Positions 8,312 through 16,175 of a DNA stretch of 64,000 bases are shown here, one piece after another. The notes beneath the pieces were generated by a model, which saw nothing but the letters and a program-made list of their open reading frames with translations, ran no database searches and was not told the origin of the DNA. The DNA lies in contig NZ_PPFD01000001.1 in NCBI RefSeq assembly GCF_009653635.1, forward strand, positions 249,410 through 313,409, in the 5' to 3' direction. Each line of letters opens with the position of its first letter. Within the stretch, counting starts at the first letter, position 1. The translations under genes were made by a program, and so were the position numbers. This DNA is from Endozoicomonas sp. OPT23 (GTDB lineage: Bacteria; Pseudomonadota; Gammaproteobacteria; Pseudomonadales; Endozoicomonadaceae).

Positions 8312-10219
8312 ATGATTAATTTGAACTCTGTCAGTCTGCTGCGTTCCGGCAAACCTCTGCTTGAAGACACCAGCACAATAATTCATCACGGCCAGCACGT
8401 TGGTCTTGTTGGTTCCAATGGTTGTGGTAAATCCAGCCTGCTTGCTCTGTTGATGGGAGAGTTACACCCGGATCAGGGTGATATCTCTATGGACACCGGC
8501 CGTGGCATTGCCCACATGGCTCAGGAAGTTGAAGCGCTTGATCAACAGGCTGTTGAGTATGTGCTCGATGGTGACGTTCAGCTGCGCCGTATCGAAAACG
8601 CAATAACTCTTGCAGAGCAACAGGAGCAGCATGTAAAGCTGGCGGAATTGCATGAGCAGCTTTTACATGCCGATGGCTACACTGCACGCTCTCGTGCTGA
8701 ACAGCTATTGCATGGCCTGGGTTTTAGTCACAGTCAGGTAACCAACAACGTCAGGGACTTTTCCGGTGGCTGGCGAATGCGCCTGAACCTCGCCCGTACA
8801 CTGATGTCGCCTTCCGATATTCTCTTTCTTGATGAACCGACCAACCACCTGGATCTGGATGCTATTGTCTGGCTGGAAGGTTTTCTGAAGCGTTATGCTG
8901 GAACCCTGATTGTTATTTCCCACGACCGGGATTTTCTCGATGAGGTGATTAACGTCACCATCCATATCGAAAACAAAAAACTGAACAACTACAAAGGCAA
9001 CTATTCAGCCTTTGAAAGAATGCGTGCTGAACGTCTGCAGCAACAGCAAGCTGCTTTTGAGAAACAACAGAAGCAACGTGCGCACATGGAGTCGTTCGTC
9101 GAACGGTTCCGTGCTAAAGCGACTAAGGCAAAACAGGCCCAGAGCCGTTTAAAAGCACTGGCTCGACTGGAAGATATCGCGCCAGCACACGTAGACTCAC
9201 CGTTTACGTTCAGTTTCCCTGCATCCGATAAAATGTCATCGCCTCTGCTGACCCTTGACCGTGCCGAGTTGGGTTACGCTGATAATCCAATGCTGAAGCT
9301 AAAACTCAGTATTCTTCCAGGTAGTCGTATTGGTCTACTGGGTGCAAATGGCGCAGGTAAGTCGACTCTGATCAGAACGCTGGCCAATGAGTTACCACTG
9401 ATTGCCGGTGAGCGTCATGATGGCGAACATCTGAAGATCGGTTACTTTGCTCAGCATCAGCTGGAAGAGCTTGATCCACAGGCCAGCCCTTTCCTTCACT
9501 TGCAACGTATTTCTCCGACAGCCCGTGAACAGGAGTTGAGAAACTTTCTTGGTGGTTTTGGTTTTCACGGTGATAAAGCTCTGGAAATTATTGAAGGATT
9601 TTCGGGTGGTGAGCAGGCTCGATTGGCACTGGCTATTGTGGCCTGGGAAAAGCCTAACTTATTGTTGCTTGATGAGCCGACCAACCACCTTGATCTGGAA
9701 ATGCGTCACGCATTGACCATGGCATTGCAGTTGTTTGAAGGCGCAATGGTGCTGGTATCTCACGACCGTAATCTGCTGCGAAGCACGACAGATGATCTGT
9801 TTCTGGTGCACGATGGCAAGATGGAACACTTCGAAGGTGATCTGGATGATTACAGTTGCTGGTTGCTGGAACAGAAGCAGGATACGAAAGCAGAAAGCTT
9901 TGATGAGTCAGGTGAAGTTGTTGAACACTCTGCGCAGGCTCGTAAAGAGCAGAAGCGTTTAGCTGCTGAGCGACGCAAGCAGTTGAGACCTTTGAAGAAG
10001 AAGGTTGATGAGTTTGAAAAGAAACTGGATAAGAAACAGTCAGAGCTGGCCAAGGTTGAAGACGAGCTGGCTGATCCGGTTATTTATGAAGGTGCGAACA
10101 AAGACCGCCTGAAAACTCTGCTGGATCAGCAGACATCTCTTAAGCAAACCGTTGCCGACATCGAAGAGCAGTGGATGGAAGCGCTCGAAGAATTTGAGCA
10201 GATGGAATCAGAAGTATGA
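8312..10219 (+). CDS. yheS: ABC-F family ATPase YheS
   Basis: ABC-F proteins are soluble twin-ATPase proteins that act on the ribosome, not transporters. The 635-residue sequence follows remembered E. coli YheS closely. The first nucleotide-binding domain has Walker A GSNGCGKSS (about 34-42), signature FSGGWRMRL (about 150) and LFLDEPTNHLDLD. A linker follows with FRAKATKAKQAQSRLKALAR. The second domain has GANGAGKST (about 344) and FSGGEQARLAL (about 430) with LLLLDEPTNHLDLE. A Lys/Glu coiled-coil C-terminal extension (about 535-635) completes it. No membrane segments are present. The ATG at 8312 gives the MINLNSVSLL start typical of YheS; an in-frame ATG at 8303 adds three residues. In Pseudomonas an ABC-F gene also neighbours algP. 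Confidence 0.95.
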   Translation: MINLNSVSLLRSGKPLLEDTSTIIHHGQHVGLVGSNGCGKSSLLALLMGELHPDQGDISMDTGRGIAHMAQEVEALDQQAVEYVLDGDVQLRRIENAITLAEQQEQHVKLAELHEQLLHADGYTARSRAEQLLHGLGFSHSQVTNNVRDFSGGWRMRLNLARTLMSPSDILFLDEPTNHLDLDAIVWLEGFLKRYAGTLIVISHDRDFLDEVINVTIHIENKKLNNYKGNYSAFERMRAERLQQQQAAFEKQQKQRAHMESFVERFRAKATKAKQAQSRLKALARLEDIAPAHVDSPFTFSFPASDKMSSPLLTLDRAELGYADNPMLKLKLSILPGSRIGLLGANGAGKSTLIRTLANELPLIAGERHDGEHLKIGYFAQHQLEELDPQASPFLHLQRISPTAREQELRNFLGGFGFHGDKALEIIEGFSGGEQARLALAIVAWEKPNLLLLDEPTNHLDLEMRHALTMALQLFEGAMVLVSHDRNLLRSTTDDLFLVHDGKMEHFEGDLDDYSCWLLEQKQDTKAESFDESGEVVEHSAQARKEQKRLAAERRKQLRPLKKKVDEFEKKLDKKQSELAKVEDELADPVIYEGANKDRLKTLLDQQTSLKQTVADIEEQWMEALEEFEQMESEV

Positions 10220-10259
10220 TTCCATCGCGCAGTTACTAATCAGCAACAGCGGTTCATCT

Positions 10260-10297
10260 ATGTATTATTTGCCCACGATGGCGGGCAAATAATACAT
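10260..10297. terminator. Long palindromic terminator between yheS and the ZapB-like gene
   Basis: The 15-bp perfect arms ATGTATTATTTGCCC / GGGCAAATAATACAT enclose an 8-base loop, between two convergent genes. The inner part is the same TTGCCC/GGGCAA core found in the dispersed repeat family, without the flanking module. Confidence 0.75.
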
Positions 10298-10334
10298 GAA
10301 CCCGATATGAGGCAGATCAATAGTCCGAATCCGC

Positions 10335-10568
10335 TCAGGCTGTTTCGTAATCAACCTGTTCAGCGTCGTCAGACACCTTGTCCAGCTTACCCAGCAGAGC
10401 GCCTACACGCTCAGTCCAGGAGCCCAGCTCGTTCTTCAGCTCGGTGTTTTCCTGCTCAAGGCGGCCGTTAGTTGTGCGGAGCTCTTCCAGCTCCATGCGA
10501 GTCAGTTCCAGCTTATCAATCAGGTTTTGAAGTTTGGATTCCAGATGACCCAGGGATTCAATGGACAT
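10335..10568 (-). CDS. TIGR02449-type small coiled-coil protein, ZapB-like
   Basis: A 77-residue, almost entirely heptad-patterned protein (LESKLQNLIDKLELTRMELEELRTTN...RLEQENTELKNELGSW). It matches the short coiled-coil family that in Pseudomonas is encoded beside zapA and is likened to the cell-division protein ZapB. A role in Z-ring bundling is therefore plausible but not shown here. The tail is acidic (DDAEQVDYETA). Unlike in Pseudomonas, no zapA or 6S RNA gene follows upstream, so the context is broken. It converges on yheS with a shared hairpin. Confidence 0.75.
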   Translation of the reverse strand: MSIESLGHLESKLQNLIDKLELTRMELEELRTTNGRLEQENTELKNELGSWTERVGALLGKLDKVSDDAEQVDYETA

Positions 10569-10939
10569 ATCTGTTACTTTTCACCAGCCAGTCAAATTAG
10601 ACGATCATCGCCAGTCATTGCCTTTTATGAAGGGCATAGGACGATAGGGTTTGAATCTAAGATACCACATAGTTTTGACCAAATCAGAACTCTTGTCTCT
10701 CGAGATTGTAAAAGTCTCTGGTTTTATATTTTGAAAAGTTTGGCAGACATTTTTCGCCTGAAATCTCAGGACGACTATACTTCGTCAGTGATTGATCAAT
10801 CAGGGTTTGAAAAGCGTATTTTCTGATCGTAGCAGTGGATAAATTGGGTTTTATTCACCGCTGCATTACAGGTTGCGCCTGTGGTTAAATGTTTATCGCT
10901 CACGGGTGCAAAGAGGCTGATGCCTCAAAGGAGTCATGC
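10569..10939. other. Spacer with three successive hairpins before a small gene
   Basis: No zapA, 6S RNA or other gene could be recognised. Toward its right end three hairpins follow one another: 10832-10864 (GCAGTGG with CCGCTGC, imperfect), 10868-10882 (ACAGG-TTGCG-CCTGT) and 10913-10926 (GAGGC-TGAT-GCCTC). The last abuts the AAAGGAG ribosome site of the next gene. This looks like a structured 5' leader. Confidence 0.4.
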
Positions 10940-11185
10940 ATGAGCGAGATGATCCGACCCTGTGCGACTATTGTTTCCGACCTGAATGTAGAAAACGAAG
11001 CCTTAAAAGCTTTCTACATTTCTCTCACCTGCAACCAGAGTGTTGATGATTACATTGTTGATCGACACATTCATTTCTCATCCCGTCATGTCGAGGGGAC
11101 ATTTCTGAGCCATCTTCTAGCACTGACTGAACTGGCTCTGGATCGATGTGTTTTCAGGGAGAAGCAGTCAGGGCTGGCCAACTGA
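10940..11185 (+). CDS. Hypothetical 81-residue protein
   Basis: Not recognised. The ATG at 10940 has a strong AAAGGAG six bases upstream, which decides this start over the GTG/ATG options further left and is the main reason to believe the gene. The protein starts MSEMIRPCATIVSDLNVENE, is soluble, has no signal peptide, and contains three cysteines and a His-rich middle (DRHIHFSSRHVEG). A helical C-terminal part follows (LSHLLALTELALDRCVF). It stands alone between a structured leader and the metX control region. Confidence 0.6.
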   Translation: MSEMIRPCATIVSDLNVENEALKAFYISLTCNQSVDDYIVDRHIHFSSRHVEGTFLSHLLALTELALDRCVFREKQSGLAN

Positions 11186-11267
11186 ATGAGTCATGATTCT
11201 TTCAGGCTTAGCTGACAAGCTTTCATCAAGGCTATACACTTCGGGTTTCTGAATCTTTGCTATCTAT

Positions 11268-11283
11268 ATCAAAATATTTTGAT
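11268..11283. promoter_or_regulatory. Perfect palindrome upstream of metX
   Basis: ATCAAAATATTTTGAT is a perfect 16-bp palindrome; its flanks TAT...GTATA extend the dyad. It is about 150 bp before metX. It does not resemble the MetJ box. It is a candidate operator for an unidentified dimeric repressor. Confidence 0.4.
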
Positions 11284-11313
11284 GTATAGAAAAGCATCAG
11301 GTTTTAGCCGGAG

Positions 11314-11329
11314 TCCGGAATGTTCCGGA
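11314..11329. repeat. Inverted repeat in the metX leader
   Basis: TCCGGAA-TG-TTCCGGA, a perfect 7-bp inverted repeat, preceded by another CCGGA. It could form a small hairpin in the leader RNA or act as a binding site. Confidence 0.4.
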
Positions 11330-11339
11330 AACAAGAAGA

Positions 11340-11408
11340 ATGAGTCCGCCGCTGTATTCGTTGAAGGTCAGTTTGTTGAAGAACTGTTCGTTGAACCATT
11401 GTCAGTGA
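11340..11408 (+). CDS. Possible 22-codon upstream ORF in the metX leader
   Basis: An ATG at 11340 preceded by AAGAAG opens a 22-codon frame ending in TGA at 11406-11408, directly abutting and in frame with the GTG at 11409 that opens the metX frame. It spans the 15-bp repeat units. It could couple translation into metX or be a chance frame. Confidence 0.25.
   Translation: MSPPLYSLKVSLLKNCSLNHCQ
11357..11401 (+). repeat. Three 15-bp direct repeats before metX
   Basis: Three exact-period units, TTCGTTGAAGGTCAG, TTTGTTGAAGAACTG and TTCGTTGAACCATTG, sharing TTyGTTGAA. A similar GTTGAAAG-type array occurs at 16098-16168. Confidence 0.6.
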
Positions 11409-11432
11409 GTGGCTAGCAATACAGACACTATT

Positions 11433-12587
11433 ATGCCGGATGCTATTCCCGTTGACTCAGTCGGTCTGGTAACACCTCAGACCATCCACTTCAGTCAGCC
11501 TCTGCAGTTAAGTTGTGGCCAGATTCTGGAAGAGTACGATCTGGTCATTGAAACCTATGGTCAGCTCAATGAGCAGCGCAACAATGGTGTACTGATCTGT
11601 CATGCGCTCAGCGGTCATCATCATGCCGCTGGCTACCATTGCATGGATGATAAAAAGCCCGGTTGGTGGGACAACTTTATCGGACCTGGAAAGCCGCTGG
11701 ATACCAATAAATTTTTTATTGTTAGTCTCAATAATCTTGGTGGCTGTCATGGCAGTACAGGGCCAGTTAGTTCAAACCCTAAAACGGGTAAACTCTACGG
11801 CCCTGACTTTCCTATTATTACGGTTGAAGACTGGGTTGAAAGTCAGGTTCGACTTTCTGACCATTTAGGCATTGATCAGTGGGCTGCAATTGTTGGTGGC
11901 AGTCTTGGTGGTATGCAGGCATTACATTGGTCTATCACTCATCCTGATCGACTGCGTCATGCTTTGGTTATTGCTTCTGCGCCTAAACTGTCTGCCCAGA
12001 ATATTGCTTTTAACGAAGTGGCTCGTCAGGCCATTATGTCCGATGAAAACTTCCGGAACGGTCGTTACCTTGAAGAGAATACCTTGCCGAGAAATGGTCT
12101 TGGCCTGGCTCGAATGGTGGGACACATAACCTATCTGTCTGATGACGCTATGGGTGAGAAGTTTGGGCGTGAGCTGAAGAATAAAGAGTTCAGCTTTGAC
12201 TATGGTGTCCAGTTCCAGATTGAAAGTTATCTCCGTTATCAGGGAGCTAACTTCTCTGGTTTGTTTGATGCCAATACCTATCTTCTGATGACCCGCGCAC
12301 TGGATTACTTTGATCCTGCCAGCCGTTTTGATGACGACCTTGCAAAAGCCATGGCAAAAGCAAAAGCAAAATTCCTGCTGGTTTCATTTACTACGGACTG
12401 GCGTTTTTCTCCGGCTCGCTCTCATGAAATGGTCAATGCTCTTCTCCATGCCGGTAAAGATGTCTCTTATCTGGAAGTTGATGCGCCGCAGGGACACGAT
12501 GCTTTTCTGATGAATATTCCCCGTTACGTGAATTGTGTTTCTGGCTATATGCAGCGGGTAGCTAATGAATGCGGGGAGAAGCAGTAA
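11433..12587 (+). CDS. metX: Homoserine O-acyltransferase MetX
   Basis: Acylates L-homoserine (acetyl or succinyl donor) in the first committed step of methionine synthesis. The alpha/beta-hydrolase fold protein has the substrate loop [11 protein letters not shown], the nucleophile elbow [13 protein letters not shown], and the catalytic Asp/His region near the C-terminus (FTTDWRFSP and [10 protein letters not shown]). The match to P. aeruginosa MetX runs nearly end to end. The ATG at 11433 was chosen because it aligns with that protein's N-terminus (MPxAxPxDSVGLV). The same frame can start at GTG 11409, next to a short upstream ORF. Neither start has a good ribosome site. The acyl donor cannot be read safely from the sequence. 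It overlaps metW by one base. Confidence 0.96.
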   Translation: MPDAIPVDSVGLVTPQTIHFSQPLQLSCGQILEEYDLVIETYGQLNEQRNNGVLICHALSGHHHAAGYHCMDDKKPGWWDNFIGPGKPLDTNKFFIVSLNNLGGCHGSTGPVSSNPKTGKLYGPDFPIITVEDWVESQVRLSDHLGIDQWAAIVGGSLGGMQALHWSITHPDRLRHALVIASAPKLSAQNIAFNEVARQAIMSDENFRNGRYLEENTLPRNGLGLARMVGHITYLSDDAMGEKFGRELKNKEFSFDYGVQFQIESYLRYQGANFSGLFDANTYLLMTRALDYFDPASRFDDDLAKAMAKAKAKFLLVSFTTDWRFSPARSHEMVNALLHAGKDVSYLEVDAPQGHDAFLMNIPRYVNCVSGYMQRVANECGEKQ

Positions 12588-13183
12588 TGGCATCAAGAGT
12601 TGACTTAAGTGTTATCAGTCGCTGGATAAAAGAAGACAGTCGCATTCTTGACCTTGCCTGTGGCGATGGCAAATTACTCCATGATCTGGCCCGTGACAAA
12701 AATATCAGTGGCTACGGTATGGAAATTAACCCTCAGAATATTCAGGCCTGTATCGAAAGAGGTGTGAATGTTCTCGAACACAATATTGACCAGGGGCTGG
12801 GCAACTTTACCGATCAGAGTTTTGACACCGTAGTTATGGCTCAGGCTCTGCAGGCGTTACAATTCCCCCATCTGGTTCTGGATGAAATGCTTAGGGTAGG
12901 CAGAGAGGGCATTGTTACCTTTCCAAACTTTGGTCACTGGCGTTGCCGGTTGCACCTTTCCACGAAAGGGCGAATGCCGGTTTCCAAGTTTATGCCCTAC
13001 ACCTGGTATGACACACCCAATATCCATTTCTGTACCTTTAAGGATTTTGAAGATCTTTGTCGTCAAAAAAAGCTAACCATTCTTAACCGATTGGTGGTGG
13101 ACAGAGCCAACAAGGGCGACTGGAAAACCAGACTACTGCCAAACCTGATGGGCGAAGTGGCTATTTATCACGTTACTCGTTAA
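12587..13183 (+). CDS. metW: MetW, methyltransferase-like partner of MetX
   Basis: A class I SAM-methyltransferase-fold protein (198 residues) encoded immediately after metX in many proteobacteria and needed for full homoserine acyltransferase function. The SAM-binding motif LDLACGDGKLLHDL lies at about 20-33. EINPQNIQACIERGVNVLEHNID and FDTVVMAQALQALQFPHLVLDEMLRVG follow, typical of MetW. The ATG lies in the overlap TAATG with the metX stop codon and has GGGGAGAA upstream, so translation is probably coupled. It is followed by repeat copy C. Confidence 0.95.
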   Translation: MASRVDLSVISRWIKEDSRILDLACGDGKLLHDLARDKNISGYGMEINPQNIQACIERGVNVLEHNIDQGLGNFTDQSFDTVVMAQALQALQFPHLVLDEMLRVGREGIVTFPNFGHWRCRLHLSTKGRMPVSKFMPYTWYDTPNIHFCTFKDFEDLCRQKKLTILNRLVVDRANKGDWKTRLLPNLMGEVAIYHVTR

Positions 13184-13189
13184 GTAAAC

Positions 13190-13274
13190 GGACATACGAA
13201 GTCATAAGCTATTTGCCCGCCATTGGCGGGCAAATAGCTGTTGAATATCTGGCGACGAGTGTCTGTACACTTAG
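13190..13274 (+). repeat. Dispersed repeat, copy C
   Basis: An approximately 85 bp element starting GGACATACGAAGTCATAAGC, with a perfect core TTTGCCCGCC-ATT-GGCGGGCAAA flanked by the complementary AGCTA/TAGCT. It ends with the related tail GAGTGTCTGTACACTTA. The hairpin begins about 25 bases after the metW stop codon, so it may also terminate metXW transcripts. Confidence 0.8.
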
Positions 13275-13320
13275 TGTGACTCTCAGATTTTAAATTAATG
13301 CTCAGAGAAAGAGTGGGTCA

Positions 13321-13809
13321 ATGAAAAGAAAGTTTCTTAAGTCCTCAATTTTCAGCTTTATGGTTATGCTGTTTGCAGCTAATACCTTTGCTGCACAGGA
13401 AGGCCGTATTCTGGACAGAGAACCTAAGCGCTTTGGTGATTACGAAGTGTCGTTCAGTGCTTTTCCAAGCACCTTCCTGACACCGGAAGTGGCAAAAGCT
13501 GCGAAACTGAAGCGTGGGCCGAAAACAGGTCTGGTGAACATAGCTGTTCGCAATGTGAAGAAAAGCGAAGCAGGAAAAGCGGTAAAGGCTACCTTTGAAG
13601 GCAGCAAGTCGATCAATATTATTGGCCAGCAGGCAGGTCTGAAGTTTAAGGAAATAAACGAAGGCGAGAATGCTATCTACTACCTTGCAGACTTTCGTTA
13701 CAGCCATGAAGAGGAAATCCGCTTTGAAATTTCCGTCAAACCTGAAGGTTCAAAGCGCACTCATAACTTCAAGTTCAGACAGCAGTTTTATGAGGCAGGC
13801 AGAAAGTGA
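13321..13809 (+). CDS. DUF4426 exported protein
   Basis: A 162-residue protein with a signal peptide ([20 protein letters not shown]; cleavage likely after TFA or FAA). The mature part is small and predominantly beta-stranded, as in the DUF4426 family, whose function is unknown. Features include the [22 protein letters not shown] block and a basic C-terminus ([12 protein letters not shown]). In Pseudomonas a DUF4426 gene sits in the same place between metW and rdgB, so this is conserved context. Its stop codon overlaps the GTG start of rdgB (GTGA). Confidence 0.85.
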   Translation: MKRKFLKSSIFSFMVMLFAANTFAAQEGRILDREPKRFGDYEVSFSAFPSTFLTPEVAKAAKLKRGPKTGLVNIAVRNVKKSEAGKAVKATFEGSKSINIIGQQAGLKFKEINEGENAIYYLADFRYSHEEEIRFEISVKPEGSKRTHNFKFRQQFYEAGRK

Positions 13810-14420
13810 GCACTGAAAAGCAAAAAGTAGTTCTGGCCAGTGGTAACAAGGGCAAACTGAATGAGCTTCAGCAGATGCTTGACGGTTTGAACTTTGAAGT
13901 ACTGCCTCAGAGTGATTTCAATGTCAGTTCAGTGCCGGAAACGGGACTGACCTTTGTTGAAAATGCTCTGATCAAAGCCAGACACGCTTCAAAGGTGACA
14001 GGCCTGCCAGCTATTTCCGACGATTCAGGTCTGGAAGTGGATGCACTTAATGGTCAGCCGGGAATCTACTCAGCGCGATACGCAGGTGAAGATGCTGATG
14101 ATGCGGATAACAATGCGAAACTGCTGGAAGCATTGAAGGATGTCCCTTCAGAGCAACGTACAGCTCGTTTCCACAGCGTTCTGGTTTATATGCGTCATGA
14201 GAGCGATCCAACGCCGTTGATCTGTCACGGCAGCTGGGAGGGCTCTATTTTGACAGAAGCTGCTGGTGTTGGTGGTTTTGGTTATGATCCGCTGTTCTGG
14301 GTTCCTGAAAAAGGCTGTGCTTCTGCAGAGCTGACCAAAGAACAGAAGAATGCGATCAGTCATAGAGCCAAAGCTAAAGATCAGTTGTTGGTACAGCTGA
14401 AAGCCCTTTTAGATGTGTAG
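13806..14420 (+). CDS. rdgB: dITP/XTP pyrophosphatase RdgB
   Basis: Hydrolyses non-canonical purine nucleoside triphosphates (ITP, dITP, XTP) to monophosphates, cleaning the nucleotide pool. The 204-residue HAM1-family protein shows [13 protein letters not shown] at the N-terminus (substrate-binding SGNxxK), [17 protein letters not shown], the catalytic [24 protein letters not shown], and [11 protein letters not shown] with the C-terminal SHRAKA. The start is GTG overlapping the previous stop codon, so it is translationally coupled to the DUF4426 gene. A complex inverted-repeat structure follows before hemW. Confidence 0.97.
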   Translation: MSTEKQKVVLASGNKGKLNELQQMLDGLNFEVLPQSDFNVSSVPETGLTFVENALIKARHASKVTGLPAISDDSGLEVDALNGQPGIYSARYAGEDADDADNNAKLLEALKDVPSEQRTARFHSVLVYMRHESDPTPLICHGSWEGSILTEAAGVGGFGYDPLFWVPEKGCASAELTKEQKNAISHRAKAKDQLLVQLKALLDV

Positions 14421-14422
14421 AT

Positions 14423-14535
14423 CTATTTGAGGCTGGGGAACAGGTTGATACTTCAAAGGCCAGGAAGGCCTGCTAGTGACTCTGACCATGGATGGTCAGT
14501 GGAGCGGAAATAACAACCTGTTTTCCAGCCGATAG
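14423..14535 (+). ncRNA. Branched structured RNA element between rdgB and hemW (unknown class)
   Basis: The 17-nt arms 14431-14447 and 14514-14530 pair fully (15 Watson-Crick pairs plus two adjacent G-U pairs). CTAT/ATAG (14423-14426 with 14532-14535) extends them. Inside are two hairpins: AGGCC-AGGAA-GGCCT (14457-14471) and CTGACCAT-GG-ATGGTCAG (14482-14499). The result is a three-way junction. The two G-U pairs would be A/C mismatches on the other strand, so the plus-strand RNA is the likely functional form. It could be a leader of hemW, a decay or processing element of rdgB mRNA, or a mobile repeat. I do not recognise a known riboswitch or ribozyme core. Confidence 0.5.
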
Positions 14536-14557
14536 CGACTAACGTGATCGTAAAAAT

Positions 14558-14589
14558 AAGGTCAAAGGGTATACTTACCCTTTGACCTT
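14558..14589. terminator. Perfect 14-bp hairpin before hemW
   Basis: AAGGTCAAAGGGTA-TACT-TACCCTTTGACCTT is followed by AAAACC on the plus strand and by TATTTTTACG when read on the minus strand. It ends 17 bases before hemW. It may be a terminator of the rdgB transcript, a minus-strand terminator, or a block on hemW translation. Confidence 0.55.
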
Positions 14590-14606
14590 AAAACCAAGCG
14601 AGTTCC

Positions 14607-15740
14607 ATGCTCTCACTTCCCCCTCTGAGTCTTTACGTCCATATTCCATGGTGTATCAAGAAGTGTCCCTATTGCGACTTTAATTCCCATGCCATGAAAG
14701 ATGGAATTCCTGAAGAGGAGTACGTCACGGCTCTTCTAGAAGACTTTGATCAGGAACTGCATACCATTCAGGGGAGAGAGCTGCATTCGATCTTCTTTGG
14801 TGGTGGTACTCCAAGTCTGATATCAGCAAAGGTTTTTGATCGATTCCTTACTGAACTTCAGAAACGGATTACTTTTGCCAGTGATATTGAAATCACTATG
14901 GAAGCCAATCCCGGTACCTATGAGCACGATAAATTCAAAAGCTATCGTGATGTTGGTATCAATCGCTTGTCTCTGGGCGTGCAAAGTTTTCAGGATGAAA
15001 AACTGAAAGCGCTGGGTCGTATTCATTCTGCCAATGAAGCTTACGAAGCCATTGCTTCCCTGAGAGAGATTGGTTTCGATAACTTCAATATCGATCTTAT
15101 GCATGGCCTTCCAAGTCAGACCGCTGAAGACGCTATGTCGGATCTCAGAAAAGCCATTGAGCTGAATCCTACTCATATTTCCTGGTATCAGCTGACCATT
15201 GAACCCAATACCGTGTTTTTCTCCAAGCCGCCAAAACTGCCGCAGGATGAAACGCTCTGGTCTATTCAGGAGCAGGGCTGGGACTTACTGGAGCAGGCAG
15301 GATATAAACAATATGAAATTTCTGCTTACAGCCAGGAAGGCCGACAAGCGCGTCATAACCTGAACTACTGGACCTTCGGTGATTATATTGGCATTGGTGC
15401 TGGTGCTCACGGCAAGATCACCAGCCTGGCCGATGGCAGTATTTATCGTAACTGGAAGACTCGTATGCCATCGGATTACCTGTCTGCTGACAAACCTTAT
15501 GAAGCCGGTCGCAGGCTGCTGGAACAAGGCGATCTGCCGATTGAATTTCTGATGAATGCTCTGAGGCTGAATGAAGGCGTTGCTCATTCACTCTTTTCTG
15601 AACGCACAGGGCGTGAACTGGCCATTATGGAATCAGGATTGAAGCAGGCTATCAGCAAAGGTTTGCTGGAGCAGAAAAGGTTACAGCCAACGAAGCAGGG
15701 AAGGCTATTTCTGAACGACCTGCTAGAAATATTTGCCTGA
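14607..15740 (+). CDS. hemW: HemW, radical-SAM heme chaperone
   Basis: A radical SAM protein of the HemN-like family that binds heme and helps insert it into respiratory proteins; older annotations call it coproporphyrinogen oxidase. The 377-residue sequence has the cluster motif CIKKCPYCDF (CxxxCxxC) at about residues 16-23, FFGGGTPSLI, EITMEANPGTYE, NRLSLGVQSFQDEKLKALGR, FNIDLMHGLPSQT and WYQLTIEPNT. Canonical HemN has an additional upstream Cys that is lacking here, consistent with HemW. It follows rdgB as in Pseudomonas. The ribosome site is weak and a strong hairpin lies 17 bases upstream. Confidence 0.95.
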   Translation: MLSLPPLSLYVHIPWCIKKCPYCDFNSHAMKDGIPEEEYVTALLEDFDQELHTIQGRELHSIFFGGGTPSLISAKVFDRFLTELQKRITFASDIEITMEANPGTYEHDKFKSYRDVGINRLSLGVQSFQDEKLKALGRIHSANEAYEAIASLREIGFDNFNIDLMHGLPSQTAEDAMSDLRKAIELNPTHISWYQLTIEPNTVFFSKPPKLPQDETLWSIQEQGWDLLEQAGYKQYEISAYSQEGRQARHNLNYWTFGDYIGIGAGAHGKITSLADGSIYRNWKTRMPSDYLSADKPYEAGRRLLEQGDLPIEFLMNALRLNEGVAHSLFSERTGRELAIMESGLKQAISKGLLEQKRLQPTKQGRLFLNDLLEIFA

Positions 15741-15778
15741 ATTGAGTGACAATGCAGGCATAAGAAAAAGGACTTTTT

Positions 15779-16105
15779 ATGGACTGGCTATCAAGCAGCA
15801 TTATTCAACTGTCAGCTTTTTGCCGTGACTACCTGGGTATTATCGCAATGGCGTTTACTGCTGTTGCGGTGGTTATTTCCGGCAGATCACTGGCCGCTGT
15901 TGCTGGTGGCTGGTTATCGAGATTTCCAACGTTACTTCGTATACCGGCAAGAGCAGTATTGAACCTTGGCCTGTTTGGTGCCGTTTTCTATTTTGTGCCT
16001 TACTGGCTGGGAAGCCTGCTGGGCTATTTCAATAATTACACTCTGGCCCCCGTCCTGCTGATTATTATTGTCTGCATTGGTATTCTTTCGGAAAAGTTTC
16101 GTTAA
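15779..16105 (+). CDS. DUF3392 small membrane protein
   Basis: A 108-residue protein with three or four hydrophobic segments: about 15-36 (LGIIAMAFTAVAVVI), 58-82 (AVLNLGLFGAVFYFVPYWLGSLL) and 86-104 (LAPVLLIIIVCIGIL). It fits the DUF3392 inner-membrane family of unknown function. AAAAAGGA precedes the ATG. It lies 38 bp behind hemW, probably in one transcript. Its stop codon falls in the first unit of a 14-bp tandem array. Confidence 0.75.
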   Translation: MDWLSSSIIQLSAFCRDYLGIIAMAFTAVAVVISGRSLAAVAGGWLSRFPTLLRIPARAVLNLGLFGAVFYFVPYWLGSLLGYFNNYTLAPVLLIIIVCIGILSEKFR

Positions 16106-16168
16106 GAGGGCTCCGTTGAAAGGGCTCAGTTAAAAGAACTTCGTTGAAAGAGTCGCGCTGAAAAGGAG
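16098..16168 (+). repeat. Five imperfect 14-15 bp tandem repeats containing ribosome-site-like cores
   Basis: The units read TTCGTTAAGAGGGC, TCCGTTGAAAGGGC, TCAGTTAAAAGAAC, TTCGTTGAAAGAGTC and GCGCTGAAAAGGAG. The first includes the stop codon of the DUF3392 gene and the last supplies the AAAAGGAG ribosome site of the next gene. It looks like a duplicated ribosome-binding segment. Confidence 0.6.
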
Positions 16169-16175
16169 TATCAGA

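Noticed and set aside
10569-10939. zapA and 6S RNA expected beside the ZapB-like gene
   Set aside because: No ZapA-like frame, and no 6S-type long rod with central bubble, could be found in this spacer.
14431-14530. Hammerhead ribozyme or cobalamin/SAM riboswitch
   Set aside because: A GAAA is present, but there is no CUGANGA core next to the right stems. No cobalamin box and no SAM-riboswitch core were seen, so only an unknown structured element is claimed.
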